A stretch of 64,000 nt of DNA from Actinomycetes bacterium (lineage in GTDB: Bacteria > Actinomycetota > Acidimicrobiia > Acidimicrobiales > Palsa-688). The translations under genes were made by a program, and so were the position numbers. The DNA lies in assembly GCA_021838445.1 (NCBI GenBank), contig JAKCDU010000003.1, forward strand, positions 1 to 64,000, read 5' to 3'. Below the pieces are notes generated by a model, which saw only the letters and a program-made list of their open reading frames with translations, was not told where the DNA came from and made no database searches. Positions 16,457 through 24,017 of the stretch are shown one piece after another (positions within the stretch are counted from its first letter, which is position 1; every line of letters starts with the position of its first letter).

Positions 16457-16485
16457 GATGGCCGGCCGCGGTGATGCCGGCCATC
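16457..16485. promoter_or_regulatory. Perfect 10-bp inverted repeat upstream of AI-2E transporter
   Basis: GATGGCCGGC at 16457-16466 and GCCGGCCATC at 16476-16485 are exact reverse complements separated by 9 nt. The element is 38 bp before the ATG at 16524, in the 194-bp divergent gap. It could be an operator or a leader hairpin. Confidence 0.5.
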
Positions 16486-16523
16486 GCGCCGTCGGGGTCG
16501 GCCGGTAGGGCAGGCTGTGGGGC

Positions 16524-17726
16524 ATGAGCTCCAGCGAACCGGCGGATCCGGCGGCCGCCGGGAGGACCACCTACCCGGGCGCGGTCATCCGGATCGCCGC
16601 CGACTACTCGTGGCGCCTGATCGCCATCGGCACGGTGGTGTACTTCGGAGTGAGGCTCCTGTCCCGGCTGTCCGAGGTCGTCATCCCCTTCATCGTCTCG
16701 ATCCTCATCACCGCCGTCCTGCAGCCGCTGGCCGAAAGACTGAAGCGGGCCGGCCTGGGTCGCGGCCTGGCCACCGTGGTCACCATCTTCACCGCGCTGG
16801 TGCTGCTCGGAGGCCTCATCACCGTCGTGGTCATCCGCGCTGCACAGCAGGCACCGCAGCTGGGCAACGAGATCAACAACCTCCTCCCCCACATCAAACA
16901 CTGGCTCATCCATGGCCCGCTCAAGATCAACCCCGACACCGTCAACAACCTCAACAAGACGGTCAGCAACGACATCACCAAGAACAGCTCGGCCATAGCC
17001 TCCAAGGCTCTTTCCACCGGCAAGACGGTCCTGGCGCTCCTGACCGGGCTGCTGCTGGCCGTCTTCTCCACCATCTTCTTGGTCTACGACGGGGACCGGG
17101 TGTGGGCCTTCCTGCTCAGGGGCACACCCGCCCGGGCCCGCCCCGGTCTCGACGCCGCGGCTCGGGCGGCCTGGACCACCATCAGCTACTACATACGCGG
17201 CACCCTCATCGTGGCCCTCTTCCATGGGCTGGTGGTGGCCGTCACGTTGACCATCCTGGGGGTTCCCCTCTCGTTCCCCTTGGCCGTGCTGGTCGCCCTC
17301 GGCAGCTTCATCCCGTTGGTCGGGGCGGTGGTCACCGGGGTTCTGGCCGTCGCCGTGGCCGGGCTGTCCAAAGGTCTCGTCGCCTCGATCGTCGTGGTGG
17401 CGGTCCTGCTCCTGGACAATCAGATCGAAGCGCACGTGCTCCAGCCCTTCGTCGTCGGCCGCTATGTGCGCATCCACCCCCTCGCCGTGGTGCTTTCACT
17501 CGCCGCCGCCGGCATCCTGTTCGGGCTCGTAGGAGCTTTCATCGCCGTGCCGGTGGTGGCCACGATCAACGGCGCCGTGCGCGCCGCGTTGGCCCTCGGG
17601 GAGGAGGGCCGACCGGAGCGGGACCGGTCCGCTCCCCACAACGCCCATCCTCCGCCGCCGGCGCCTTCCACTCGGGCGGCTGGCGGGGAGCTCACCACGG
17701 AACATCCGCCCCTCGAAGGAGGATGA
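16524..17726 (+). CDS. AI-2E family transporter (PerM/TqsA-like)
   Basis: A 400-residue polytopic membrane protein. It shows the AI-2E/DUF20 pattern: an early helix pair (RLIAIGTVVYFGVRLL; VVIPFIVSILITAVLQPL), a soluble segment (about 110-165), then LAVFSTIFLVYD, IRGTLIVALFHGLVVAV, PLAVLVALGSFIPLVG and a C-terminal GILFGLVGAFIAVPV. Family members have been linked to autoinducer-2 export or Na+/H+ exchange, and the label alone does not settle substrate. The C-terminal 40 residues are polar and Pro-rich. It is followed by the LiaFSR-like genes. Confidence 0.9.
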   Translation: MSSSEPADPAAAGRTTYPGAVIRIAADYSWRLIAIGTVVYFGVRLLSRLSEVVIPFIVSILITAVLQPLAERLKRAGLGRGLATVVTIFTALVLLGGLITVVVIRAAQQAPQLGNEINNLLPHIKHWLIHGPLKINPDTVNNLNKTVSNDITKNSSAIASKALSTGKTVLALLTGLLLAVFSTIFLVYDGDRVWAFLLRGTPARARPGLDAAARAAWTTISYYIRGTLIVALFHGLVVAVTLTILGVPLSFPLAVLVALGSFIPLVGAVVTGVLAVAVAGLSKGLVASIVVVAVLLLDNQIEAHVLQPFVVGRYVRIHPLAVVLSLAAAGILFGLVGAFIAVPVVATINGAVRAALALGEEGRPERDRSAPHNAHPPPPAPSTRAAGGELTTEHPPLEGG

Positions 17727-17779
17727 TTCCAACCGGGGGAGGATGACGGATCAGCGGTGGCCGCCGTAGCTTGGACGGC

Positions 17780-18874
17780 GTGCCGAGCGACGAGGAGTTC
17801 CGGAAGGTCGCCGAGGATGTCCGGGCCCTGGCCCGGTCCTTGGCCCGGGACCTGAAGGACGCGGCGCGGGCCGCCCACCAGGACGGGCGGCCAACGGCCG
17901 AGGCCTTTCGCGACGGGCTGCGCGACGCGGCCCGGGAGGCTCGTCAGGAGCTCCGCAGGGGCGTAGGCGGCTACCGTCCCGGTTTCGGCCACCACCGAGG
18001 CCCCACCCCCTGGCGCGGCCGGGGCCGGTATCGGGGCTGGGAGGCCTATCGCGGCTGGGGCCCGCCTCCCAGCTGGGGTCCTCCCGGTGGCTCCGGGCCG
18101 GGCGGCGGTCCGCCTGGAGGGCCCGGTGGCGACCGGGCCGGGTCGTCATCTACCCACCCACCGGTCGTCGGGCGCCCCGGACCCGGGCCGTGGTGGCCCG
18201 ACGGCGAGCCGTGGCGCCGACGCCCGCCGCGCCGCCGCGACCTCCCCCCCGTCCGCCGCAGGTGGGACGCCACCGTGCTGGTCGGCCTGTTGGTCGTGGG
18301 GTTCGGGCTGGCGTGGCTGCTCACCGCAGCCGGCGTGGTGCACCTCTCCGTCGAGTCGGTGGTGGCCTGCGGGATGATACTGCTCGGTGCCACCATGGTC
18401 GTCGGCGGGCGAACCGACTGGAGCATCAGCCGCCACGCCTGGCCCATCCTTCTCGGCGCCATCATGGTCGTGGTGCTGTTCGCTACCTCGAGCACCTTCG
18501 GGGTCCCAGGTGCTCTGTCCCACATGTCCTTCGGGGACATGACCGCCACCGCCCGGACCGGCTCGACGGTGTACGGAGGCTTCGGGAAGCTCACCGTGGA
18601 CGCCACAGGTGTCGGGCCGGGCGGCACCGTGCACGTCGAGAGCATCGCCGGTCGGACCGACATAGAAGTACCGGACGGGGTGGCGCTGACCGTCGACGCC
18701 AAGGTCCTCGCCGGTCAGGTCTGCATCCACGGCCGTACCTACACGAGCGGGATCGGGGCCTCCACGGGGCCGGTCACTTGGCAGCCGCCGGGCAGCGCGG
18801 TGTCCTCCAGACCGGTCACCGTGGACGTGCACCAGTCACTGGGGCAGGTCCGCATCGGAAGCGAAAGCTGCTGA
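17780..18874 (+). CDS. LiaF-like membrane regulator with Gly/Pro/Arg-rich linker
   Basis: A protein of about 364 residues. It has a charged helical N-terminus (EEFRKVAEDVRALARSLARDL), a long low-complexity segment rich in Gly, Pro, Arg and Trp (about 70-170), three hydrophobic helices (VLVGLLVVGFGLAWLLTAAG, VACGMILLGATMVVGG, AWPILLGAIMVVVLFAT), and a C-terminal beta-rich domain (TVYGGFGKLTVDATG to LGQVRI) like the LiaF/VraT cell-envelope sensor domain. GTG at 17780 is chosen, with TTG at 17771 as an alternative. It is followed after 5 bp by a histidine kinase and then a regulator, so it probably acts as the membrane inhibitor of a LiaFSR-type envelope-stress system. Confidence 0.78.
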   Translation: MPSDEEFRKVAEDVRALARSLARDLKDAARAAHQDGRPTAEAFRDGLRDAAREARQELRRGVGGYRPGFGHHRGPTPWRGRGRYRGWEAYRGWGPPPSWGPPGGSGPGGGPPGGPGGDRAGSSSTHPPVVGRPGPGPWWPDGEPWRRRPPRRRDLPPVRRRWDATVLVGLLVVGFGLAWLLTAAGVVHLSVESVVACGMILLGATMVVGGRTDWSISRHAWPILLGAIMVVVLFATSSTFGVPGALSHMSFGDMTATARTGSTVYGGFGKLTVDATGVGPGGTVHVESIAGRTDIEVPDGVALTVDAKVLAGQVCIHGRTYTSGIGASTGPVTWQPPGSAVSSRPVTVDVHQSLGQVRIGSESC

Positions 18875-18879
18875 TCGAA

Positions 18880-19812
18880 GTGACCGCCGCCCCCGCCATC
18901 GCCGCCCCTGACCGCGGCGAGACCCAGCTTTCCTACCGCTACCGCACGTCACGGGTGGCGTTCGGCATGTTCTTCCTGCTGATGGGTACGGCCTTCCTGC
19001 TCGACAGTCTCGGTGCGTTCCGCGTGACCACTGGGATCTTCTGGCCGCTGTTCGTCATCTCCCTCGGCACCGGGCTCCTGCTGCACCGGGCCCGCCGGCT
19101 GATGGTCGAGGAGGACCGCAGCGCCCAGCTCGCGGTGGCCGAGGAGCGGGTGCGCATCGCCCGCGAGCTGCACGACATCGTGGCCCACGGGGTGTCGCTC
19201 ATGACCATCCAGATCGCCGCCGCCCGTCGGGTCTCGGCCAAGGATCCCGGCTCGGCCACCGAGGCGCTCGAGGCGGCAGAGGAAACCGGCCGCCAGACCC
19301 TCTCGGAGCTCGAGGGCATGCTCACCGCCCTGCGGGGCGCCGATGCCTCCATCGGCGCCGCCGCCCGCAGCGGGTACGGCGCCTCCGCCCCCAGCTCCCG
19401 GGCCCCGCTGCCCCGCCTCGCCGACCTGGAGACCCTCGTGGACACCGTACGCCAGACCGGCCGGGAGGTGAGCTTCAACGTGCTCGGCGACGTGCCCAAC
19501 CTACCGACCAGTGTCGAGACCACCGTCTACCGGCTGGTGCAGGAGGCTCTCACCAACGCCGTCCGCTACGCCGGCGACGCGCCCATCGACGTCCAGGTGA
19601 TCTTCTCCCCGGCCGCAGTGACGGTATTCGTGGACGACCAGGGCCCCGGCACCGGGCCGCCCCGCCAGGGGGCCGGTCCGGGTCACGGCCTGACCGGCAT
19701 GCGGGAACGGCTGGCCGCCATCGGGGGGACGATGGAGGCCGGTCGGCGGGACCCGGGGCCGGGGTGGCGGGTCTACGCCACCATCCCCCTGATCCTCCTC
19801 CACACCGACTGA
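18880..19812 (+). CDS. LiaS/NarL-type sensor histidine kinase
   Basis: A 310-residue kinase starting at GTG 18880. Two transmembrane helices (AFGMFFLLMGTAFLLDSL; GIFWPLFVISLGTGLLL) are joined by a very short loop, an intramembrane-sensing layout. The HisKA_3 motif RIARELHDIVAHGVS carries the phospho-acceptor His. The HATPase has VQEALTNAVRYAG, DDQGPG and GHGLTGMRERL. It lies between the LiaF-like protein and the response regulator. A Gly/Ala/Ser-rich insert separates the dimerisation and ATPase domains. Confidence 0.93.
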   Translation: MTAAPAIAAPDRGETQLSYRYRTSRVAFGMFFLLMGTAFLLDSLGAFRVTTGIFWPLFVISLGTGLLLHRARRLMVEEDRSAQLAVAEERVRIARELHDIVAHGVSLMTIQIAAARRVSAKDPGSATEALEAAEETGRQTLSELEGMLTALRGADASIGAAARSGYGASAPSSRAPLPRLADLETLVDTVRQTGREVSFNVLGDVPNLPTSVETTVYRLVQEALTNAVRYAGDAPIDVQVIFSPAAVTVFVDDQGPGTGPPRQGAGPGHGLTGMRERLAAIGGTMEAGRRDPGPGWRVYATIPLILLHTD

Positions 19813-19907
19813 CCGGCCGAGCCGCGATCCCGGGGATCCCCTTCGCCGCCGCCCATCGGGGCCGACCCACATCCCGCCGGGGCGCGGCGGCTGTCAGACT
19901 CACAGGA

Positions 19908-20570
19908 GTGATACGCCTACTGATCGCCGACGACGAGGCCATGGTCCGCCGGGGTCTGCGCATGGTGCTCGAAGCCGAGGACGATCTGCAGGTCGTGGGC
20001 GAGGCGGCCGACGGGTACGAGGCGGTGGAGGAAGCCCAGCGGCTGCACCCCGACGTGGTCCTGATGGACGTCCGCATGCCCCGCATGGACGGCGTCGAGG
20101 CCTGCCGGAGATTGGTCGCCGACAGCTCCACCAAGGTGGTCGTGCTCACCACCTTCGATCTCGACGAGCATCTCTTCGCGGCGGTGCGAGCCGGTGCGAG
20201 CGGGTTCCTGCTCAAGGCCTCCCGCCCCGAGGACCTCGTGGTCGCCATCCGAGCCGCGGCGGCCGGCAACGCCCTGGTCGAGCCCCGCATGACCAAGCGC
20301 CTGCTCGAGGAGTTCGCCCGGCGGCCGGCCACCCCCGATGCCGACCATCTGTTCGCCGATCTGACCGAACGGGAGCTCGATGTCCTGCTCGAGGTCGCCC
20401 GGGGGGCCAGCAACGCCGAGATCGCCGAGCGGCTCTACATCAGCGAGACCACGGTCAAGACCCACATGAACCACATCCTCACCAAGCTCAACGTGCGGGA
20501 CCGCATCCAGGCCGTCGTTCTCGCTTACGACCACGGGCTGGTCGAGCCCGGTGGCGGCCGCAGCACCTGA
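19908..20570 (+). CDS. LuxR/NarL-family response regulator (LiaR-like)
   Basis: A 220-residue regulator with receiver domain (LLIADDEAMVRRGL, phospho-Asp in [12 protein letters not shown], Thr in VVVLTTFD, Lys in FLLKAS) and a C-terminal LuxR helix-turn-helix (LTERELDVLLEVARGASNAEIAERL, core SNAEIAERLYISETTVKTH). The GTG at 19908 directly follows CACAGGA. It is the cognate regulator of the kinase upstream and probably controls envelope-stress genes, possibly including the small membrane protein that follows. Confidence 0.93.
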   Translation: MIRLLIADDEAMVRRGLRMVLEAEDDLQVVGEAADGYEAVEEAQRLHPDVVLMDVRMPRMDGVEACRRLVADSSTKVVVLTTFDLDEHLFAAVRAGASGFLLKASRPEDLVVAIRAAAAGNALVEPRMTKRLLEEFARRPATPDADHLFADLTERELDVLLEVARGASNAEIAERLYISETTVKTHMNHILTKLNVRDRIQAVVLAYDHGLVEPGGGRST

Positions 20571-20724
20571 GGACCACGTCGTCGGCCCCGCCTCGCCCCA
20601 CCCGACCGGTGCGAAGCCCAGGATCGGGACCACGATCCGCCCAGGGGTGGATGGAGCAATCAATCCCGGGGACGATGTGGCGGATGCGGGACGGGCTTAG
20701 GTTGAGCGGTGCCAAGGAGGAACG

Positions 20725-21003
20725 ATGCACGAGAACCCGTCGGCCCGGTCGTACCAGACATATGAGGAGCATGACCCCTATGGACGCGGTCGGGGCGGCC
20801 GCCGGTCACGTCCTCTGGGGACCCTGCTCACCTGGGTCGTCTTCGCCGTGGCGGCGCTGCTGGCCCTGGCCGCCCTGGGATGGATCCTCGGATTGGTGTT
20901 CCATGTGGCAGCGCTGCTGATCAAAGTTGCGTTGGCTACGGCGGTGATCGCCTTCGTGTGGCGGGCCGTGGCCGGCCGAAGGACCCCGAAAAGCCCGATG
21001 TGA
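20725..21003 (+). CDS. Small two-helix membrane protein
   Basis: A 92-residue protein with a strong Shine-Dalgarno (AAGGAGG about 7 nt before the ATG). The N-terminal 30 residues are polar and Arg/Gly-rich. Two hydrophobic helices follow (LLTWVVFAVAALLALAALGW and LVFHVAALLIKVALATAVIAF), then a basic tail. I do not recognise a family. It lies 154 bp after the response regulator, on the same strand, so it may be a target of that system. Confidence 0.7.
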   Translation: MHENPSARSYQTYEEHDPYGRGRGGRRSRPLGTLLTWVVFAVAALLALAALGWILGLVFHVAALLIKVALATAVIAFVWRAVAGRRTPKSPM

Positions 21004-21006
21004 CCC

Positions 21007-21035
21007 TTGACACCAGAGGTGTCCGGGCGTTGAAT
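21007..21035 (+). promoter_or_regulatory. Sigma-70-type promoter with overlapping palindrome
   Basis: A consensus -35 TTGACA at 21007-21012 is followed after exactly 17 nt by TTGAAT at 21030-21035. A perfect inverted repeat, GACACC (21009-21014) and GGTGTC (21018-21023), overlaps the -35 and spacer, well placed for a repressor. Transcription would start near 21042 and read into the structured region that follows. Confidence 0.65.
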
Positions 21036-21041
21036 GAGGGG

Positions 21042-21340
21042 TGAACGACAGAAGTTCGAAGTCCCTCGGGGACGGAAAGGAGGGCACCGTGGCGACATGG
21101 AGCTCGTCCGAGGAGGACGGTCCACCCCGCTGATGAGGGGTGCCGGCAGCATGGGAAACCCTGCCAGGCGCCCAGCCAGCGATCGTCGGGCGGCTGCACG
21201 CTCGGAATCGGCCGGCCCTATGGCCGGATGACGTTGCGGCGTGATCCGGGACGAGGCGGTCCCAAAAGGTAGAGCCAGGTCGTCCCGACGAAACTCAACC
21301 GGCACAGGAGTGGCTGCGAAGCTGTCCTGTGCCGGTTGCG
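21042..21340 (+). ncRNA. Candidate structured small RNA, unrecognised family
   Basis: This 412-bp interval has no plausible gene. Between a good promoter and a strong terminal hairpin it contains several helices: CACCCC/GGGGTG (21123-21128 with 21137-21142), GGCAG/CTGCC (21145-21149 with 21161-21165), CCGGCC/GGCCGG (21212-21217 with 21222-21227) and CGGGACGA/TCGTCCCG (21247-21254 with 21280-21287). I looked for RNase P, tmRNA, SRP RNA and common riboswitch signatures and saw none. It could instead be a long leader for the gene at 21416, but the terminal hairpin argues for a free RNA of about 300 nt. Confidence 0.5.
21297..21337 (+). terminator. Strong hairpin with GNRA-capped apex
   Basis: A 13-bp perfect stem (21297-21309 with 21325-21337, AACCGGCACAGGA and its complement) encloses an inner GCT/AGC closed by a GCGA tetraloop. 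No U-run follows. It lies 79 bp before the GTG at 21416 and would end the candidate RNA. Confidence 0.65.
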
Positions 21341-21415
21341 CGTCCCCGCCTGGGCCAAGGGCCAAGCGGTACCGCCCGTATGGCTTTGCGCTCCCGGCCA
21401 TGGGACCATGGAAGG

Positions 21416-22105
21416 GTGAGCGAGTTACAGCGGTGGGACCGCGCCGGTCACCTCCCCGAGGAGGCCTCCCTGGACCGGCTTCCCGACCGACGCCGCGATT
21501 CCCGCCTGCCTGCCGTGGACCGCAACCGGGGCCGTGGGCTGGATCTCAGCCCGGCCGAGGTGGTGGCCCGGCGCTCCAACCGCCGCTGGATGCTGTTCAT
21601 GGTGGTGTCATCGGTGGTGATCCTCGTGCTGGCCCTGATCGCCACGGCGGTCTTCGTGAGCAACGAGCCGAGCGGGCCCAAGATCAGCGTCCCTGTCGGC
21701 TACCAGGCCATCAACGACGGTTACTTCAGCTACGCCGTCCCCCGTGCCTGGAAGAACAACCCGTCCAACACCGACCAGGCCGGCGACGTCGACACCTCGG
21801 GACCCACCGGTTTCGCCGGTGAGCACATTGCCTACAGCGCCTCGGCTCCCGTCCTCGGCGCCACTCCGCCCGTCGCCCTCGAGGCCCTCGGAGCCTCCCA
21901 ACCCACGCCTTTCGACCTGACCGGCGGCCGGCCGGTGGCCATAGCCGGGACCAGCGCCGCCTTCGTCTACACGGCGACCCGGCCAGGCGGCTTCCAGGCG
22001 ACGGTCGTCAACGCCTACGACTACAAAGCCGCCGTCGAGCTGTGGCTGATGATCCAGGCGCCACCGTCGGTAACCGGGATCATCGTGTCGTCCCTGCGGG
22101 CCTGA
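21416..22105 (+). CDS. Single-pass membrane protein, unrecognised
   Basis: A 229-residue protein starting at GTG 21416. The N-terminal 60 residues are charged and cytoplasmic, followed by one transmembrane helix (WMLFMVVSSVVILVLALIATAVFV, about 61-83). The outside domain of about 145 residues contains GYQAINDGYFSYAVPRAWKNN (core YFSYAVPRAW). That resembles the start of LpqN/PsbP-like lipoprotein domains, a weak resemblance. It converges with the peptidoglycan hydrolase gene. Confidence 0.65.
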   Translation: MSELQRWDRAGHLPEEASLDRLPDRRRDSRLPAVDRNRGRGLDLSPAEVVARRSNRRWMLFMVVSSVVILVLALIATAVFVSNEPSGPKISVPVGYQAINDGYFSYAVPRAWKNNPSNTDQAGDVDTSGPTGFAGEHIAYSASAPVLGATPPVALEALGASQPTPFDLTGGRPVAIAGTSAAFVYTATRPGGFQATVVNAYDYKAAVELWLMIQAPPSVTGIIVSSLRA

Positions 22106-22173
22106 ACCGCCCCCGGGCGGGCCCCTGCCCCCATCCCGGCCCACCGCGAGGAGCAGGAGGGGAGGAGGAGGGG

Positions 22174-23148
22174 TCACCCGCCCGGAGCGGTGGCGCCGAG
22201 ATACACCTCGTCGCCCCACGGGGCTCCCGGCACCGTGGGGAACCACTCGACGCGTACTACAGCCCCGGGATGGGGTGCGTCGACCATCACGCCGCGTGGG
22301 TCGACCACCAGCCCGACGTGGTCGGCGATTCCCCCCGGCACCCCGAAGTAGACCAGGTCGCCCGGCACCAGCGTCTGTCCGGAGGGGACCGGACGGCCGG
22401 CGACCATCTGGTCCTCGGCCACCCGGGGTAGGTCGACGCCGGCCTGCCGCCAGGCCGCCTGGGTCAAGCCCGAGCAGTCGAAGGCCACCCCGGGAGCCTC
22501 GGCTCCCCACCGGTAGGGAATCCCCACCTGCGACAGGGCGAAGCGCAGCGCAACTGAGCCCGGGTCGGGGGCCGCCACGGACTCCCACGAGAGGCCGAAG
22601 CCCTGGGCCAGGGCCAGGACCCGGGCCACGTAGGCCCCCGAATGGTTGTAGGAGAATATGGCCGAACCGAGCCGCGACGGGTCACCGGCGCCATCGGCGC
22701 ACAGCATCCGGGCCGCCGCGAACACTGCGTCGGCAGGGTCGTAGGGCGACGGCGGCACGGCCCCTCCGGGAGGGGTCGGCTCGTCGTACTCGGCGAACGT
22801 GGCCGGCTCGAACTGCATGGGGCCTTCGGCACCGGCCGCGTTGGCTCCGGAACGAACCCCGGGCAGGTCGGACCGCCCGTGATCGGATTCGACCTCCCCA
22901 ATGGCCGCCAGCACCGTCCACGACAGCCCCGGGCAGGTGGCGGCCGCCGCCGAGTAGAGCCTCAACATGGCCGCCGGAACCGATGCCAGGGAGGCGGCCG
23001 GACCGACCGCGGAGACGGCATCGTCTCCGCCCCCGGCCGACGTGACCCCCGGCAGGGACCTGACGGCCGCCAGCACCATCAGGATCAGGCCGGCCCCGGG
23101 GAGGACCGACGTGAGGACCCCAGTTACTGCCATCTTCATAACTTTCAT
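22174..23148 (-). CDS. Secreted muramidase-like / NlpC-P60 peptidoglycan hydrolase
   Basis: A 324-residue cell-wall hydrolase with an N-terminal signal/anchor (VTGVLTSVLPGAGLILMVLA). The first domain (about 65-200) is lysozyme-like: the catalytic Glu lies in IGEVESDHGR, followed by AEGPMQFEPATF and FSYNHSGAYV. The second (about 215-324) is NlpC/P60: YRWGAEAP, FDCSGLTQAAW with the catalytic Cys, and DHVGLVVDP with the His. Together these cut glycan strands and stem peptides. ATGs at 23148, 23139 and 23133 are in frame. A TATAAT overlaps the first, so a leaderless transcript starting at 23139 is possible. Confidence 0.9.
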   Translation of the reverse strand: MKVMKMAVTGVLTSVLPGAGLILMVLAAVRSLPGVTSAGGGDDAVSAVGPAASLASVPAAMLRLYSAAAATCPGLSWTVLAAIGEVESDHGRSDLPGVRSGANAAGAEGPMQFEPATFAEYDEPTPPGGAVPPSPYDPADAVFAAARMLCADGAGDPSRLGSAIFSYNHSGAYVARVLALAQGFGLSWESVAAPDPGSVALRFALSQVGIPYRWGAEAPGVAFDCSGLTQAAWRQAGVDLPRVAEDQMVAGRPVPSGQTLVPGDLVYFGVPGGIADHVGLVVDPRGVMVDAPHPGAVVRVEWFPTVPGAPWGDEVYLGATAPGG

Positions 23149-23174
23149 TATATTTCATGTTACCTCGACCGCAA
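23147..23174 (-). promoter_or_regulatory. Consensus -10 promoter for the peptidoglycan hydrolase
   Basis: On the minus strand TTGCGG (23174-23169), 16 nt, then a perfect TATAAT (23152-23147). The predicted transcript start, about 23140, coincides with the in-frame ATG at 23139, which suggests a leaderless mRNA. Confidence 0.5.
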
Positions 23175-23210
23175 TCTTACGGTCCGCGGGATCCCGGTAC
23201 GCTCGCGGCC

Positions 23211-24017
23211 GTGCGGGTTTCGATCGCCGACTACGAGGTGGCAGAGCCGTGGGCTCGGGAAGGGTGCTACGTCTGCCGGCCGCCGGCGCGCCTCGGGCGC
23301 CCCGGCCCGGTGCTGGTATCGGAGTTGGACACCGACGCCGACGGGTGGCCCCAACTCTGCGACCACCTGGTTCGCCTGGCGGCGGCCAACCCGGCCGGCC
23401 TGCTCGAGGCCCTCGAGGTGGGGCCCGATCCCGAGACGAAGCGGGTATTCCTCGTGACCGAGTACGCCGAGCCGGCTGCGGCCACCGACGGCAGTAACCC
23501 CGGCTGGAACCTGGGCACGGCGATGACCGCGGTGGCCGGGGTGGCCCGCTGCGCCCATGCGCTGCACGAAGCCGGCCTCACCCACGGCTCTATCCACTCC
23601 GGACGCATCCTGCGGGCCGAGCGCGCCACGCGGCTCGACCTGCCCCGCCTCGACGCTCCGCCCGGCACCATCACCCGCACCGGGCCGTGGGCGGAGATGG
23701 TGGCTGTCAGCCCTGAGCTCTTTGCCGGCGAGACGGCGTCGCGCAGCTCGGACGTGTGGGCTCTGGGCGCCACGCTCCACACCCTTCTCAGCGACCGTCC
23801 CCTCTACACCGGTATCGACCGTGACGAGCCGGTGACCGCCGTGCAACGCATCATGTTCACCAGGCCCGACCTCGACCCTGCCCTCCCGGGGAGTGCCGCC
23901 GAGGTGATCGCCGCTTGTCTCGCTTTCGACCCGGCGGAGAGGCCTCAGACGGCGGCCGAGGTCGCCGACCGCCTCAGTGGTGCGGTCGACTCGTCAGGGT
24001 CGGAGACGGCCCGATGA
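23211..24017 (+). CDS. Protein kinase-like pseudokinase
   Basis: A 268-residue protein with a Ser/Thr kinase C-lobe layout. ALHEAGLTHGSIHSGRILR sits where the HRDxxxxN catalytic loop should be but has no Asp. A degenerate LDLPRLD replaces DFG. Intact elements are the substrate-binding SPELFAG (APE-like) and SSDVWALGATLHTLL. The N-lobe is too divergent to show the Lys or Gly loop with confidence. It is therefore predicted to be inactive. GTG at 23211 is the probable start. Its stop overlaps the start of the FHA gene (ATGA), so the two products are likely partners. Confidence 0.78.
   Translation: MRVSIADYEVAEPWAREGCYVCRPPARLGRPGPVLVSELDTDADGWPQLCDHLVRLAAANPAGLLEALEVGPDPETKRVFLVTEYAEPAAATDGSNPGWNLGTAMTAVAGVARCAHALHEAGLTHGSIHSGRILRAERATRLDLPRLDAPPGTITRTGPWAEMVAVSPELFAGETASRSSDVWALGATLHTLLSDRPLYTGIDRDEPVTAVQRIMFTRPDLDPALPGSAAEVIAACLAFDPAERPQTAAEVADRLSGAVDSSGSETAR

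Noticed and set aside
21042-21340. RNase P, tmRNA or SRP RNA identity for the candidate RNA
   Set aside because: The conserved blocks I know for each (RNase P GAGGAAAGTC, the tmRNA tRNA-like ends, the SRP RNA apex) are absent.
23211-24017. Active Ser/Thr protein kinase
   Set aside because: The catalytic-loop Asp and the DFG motif are absent.
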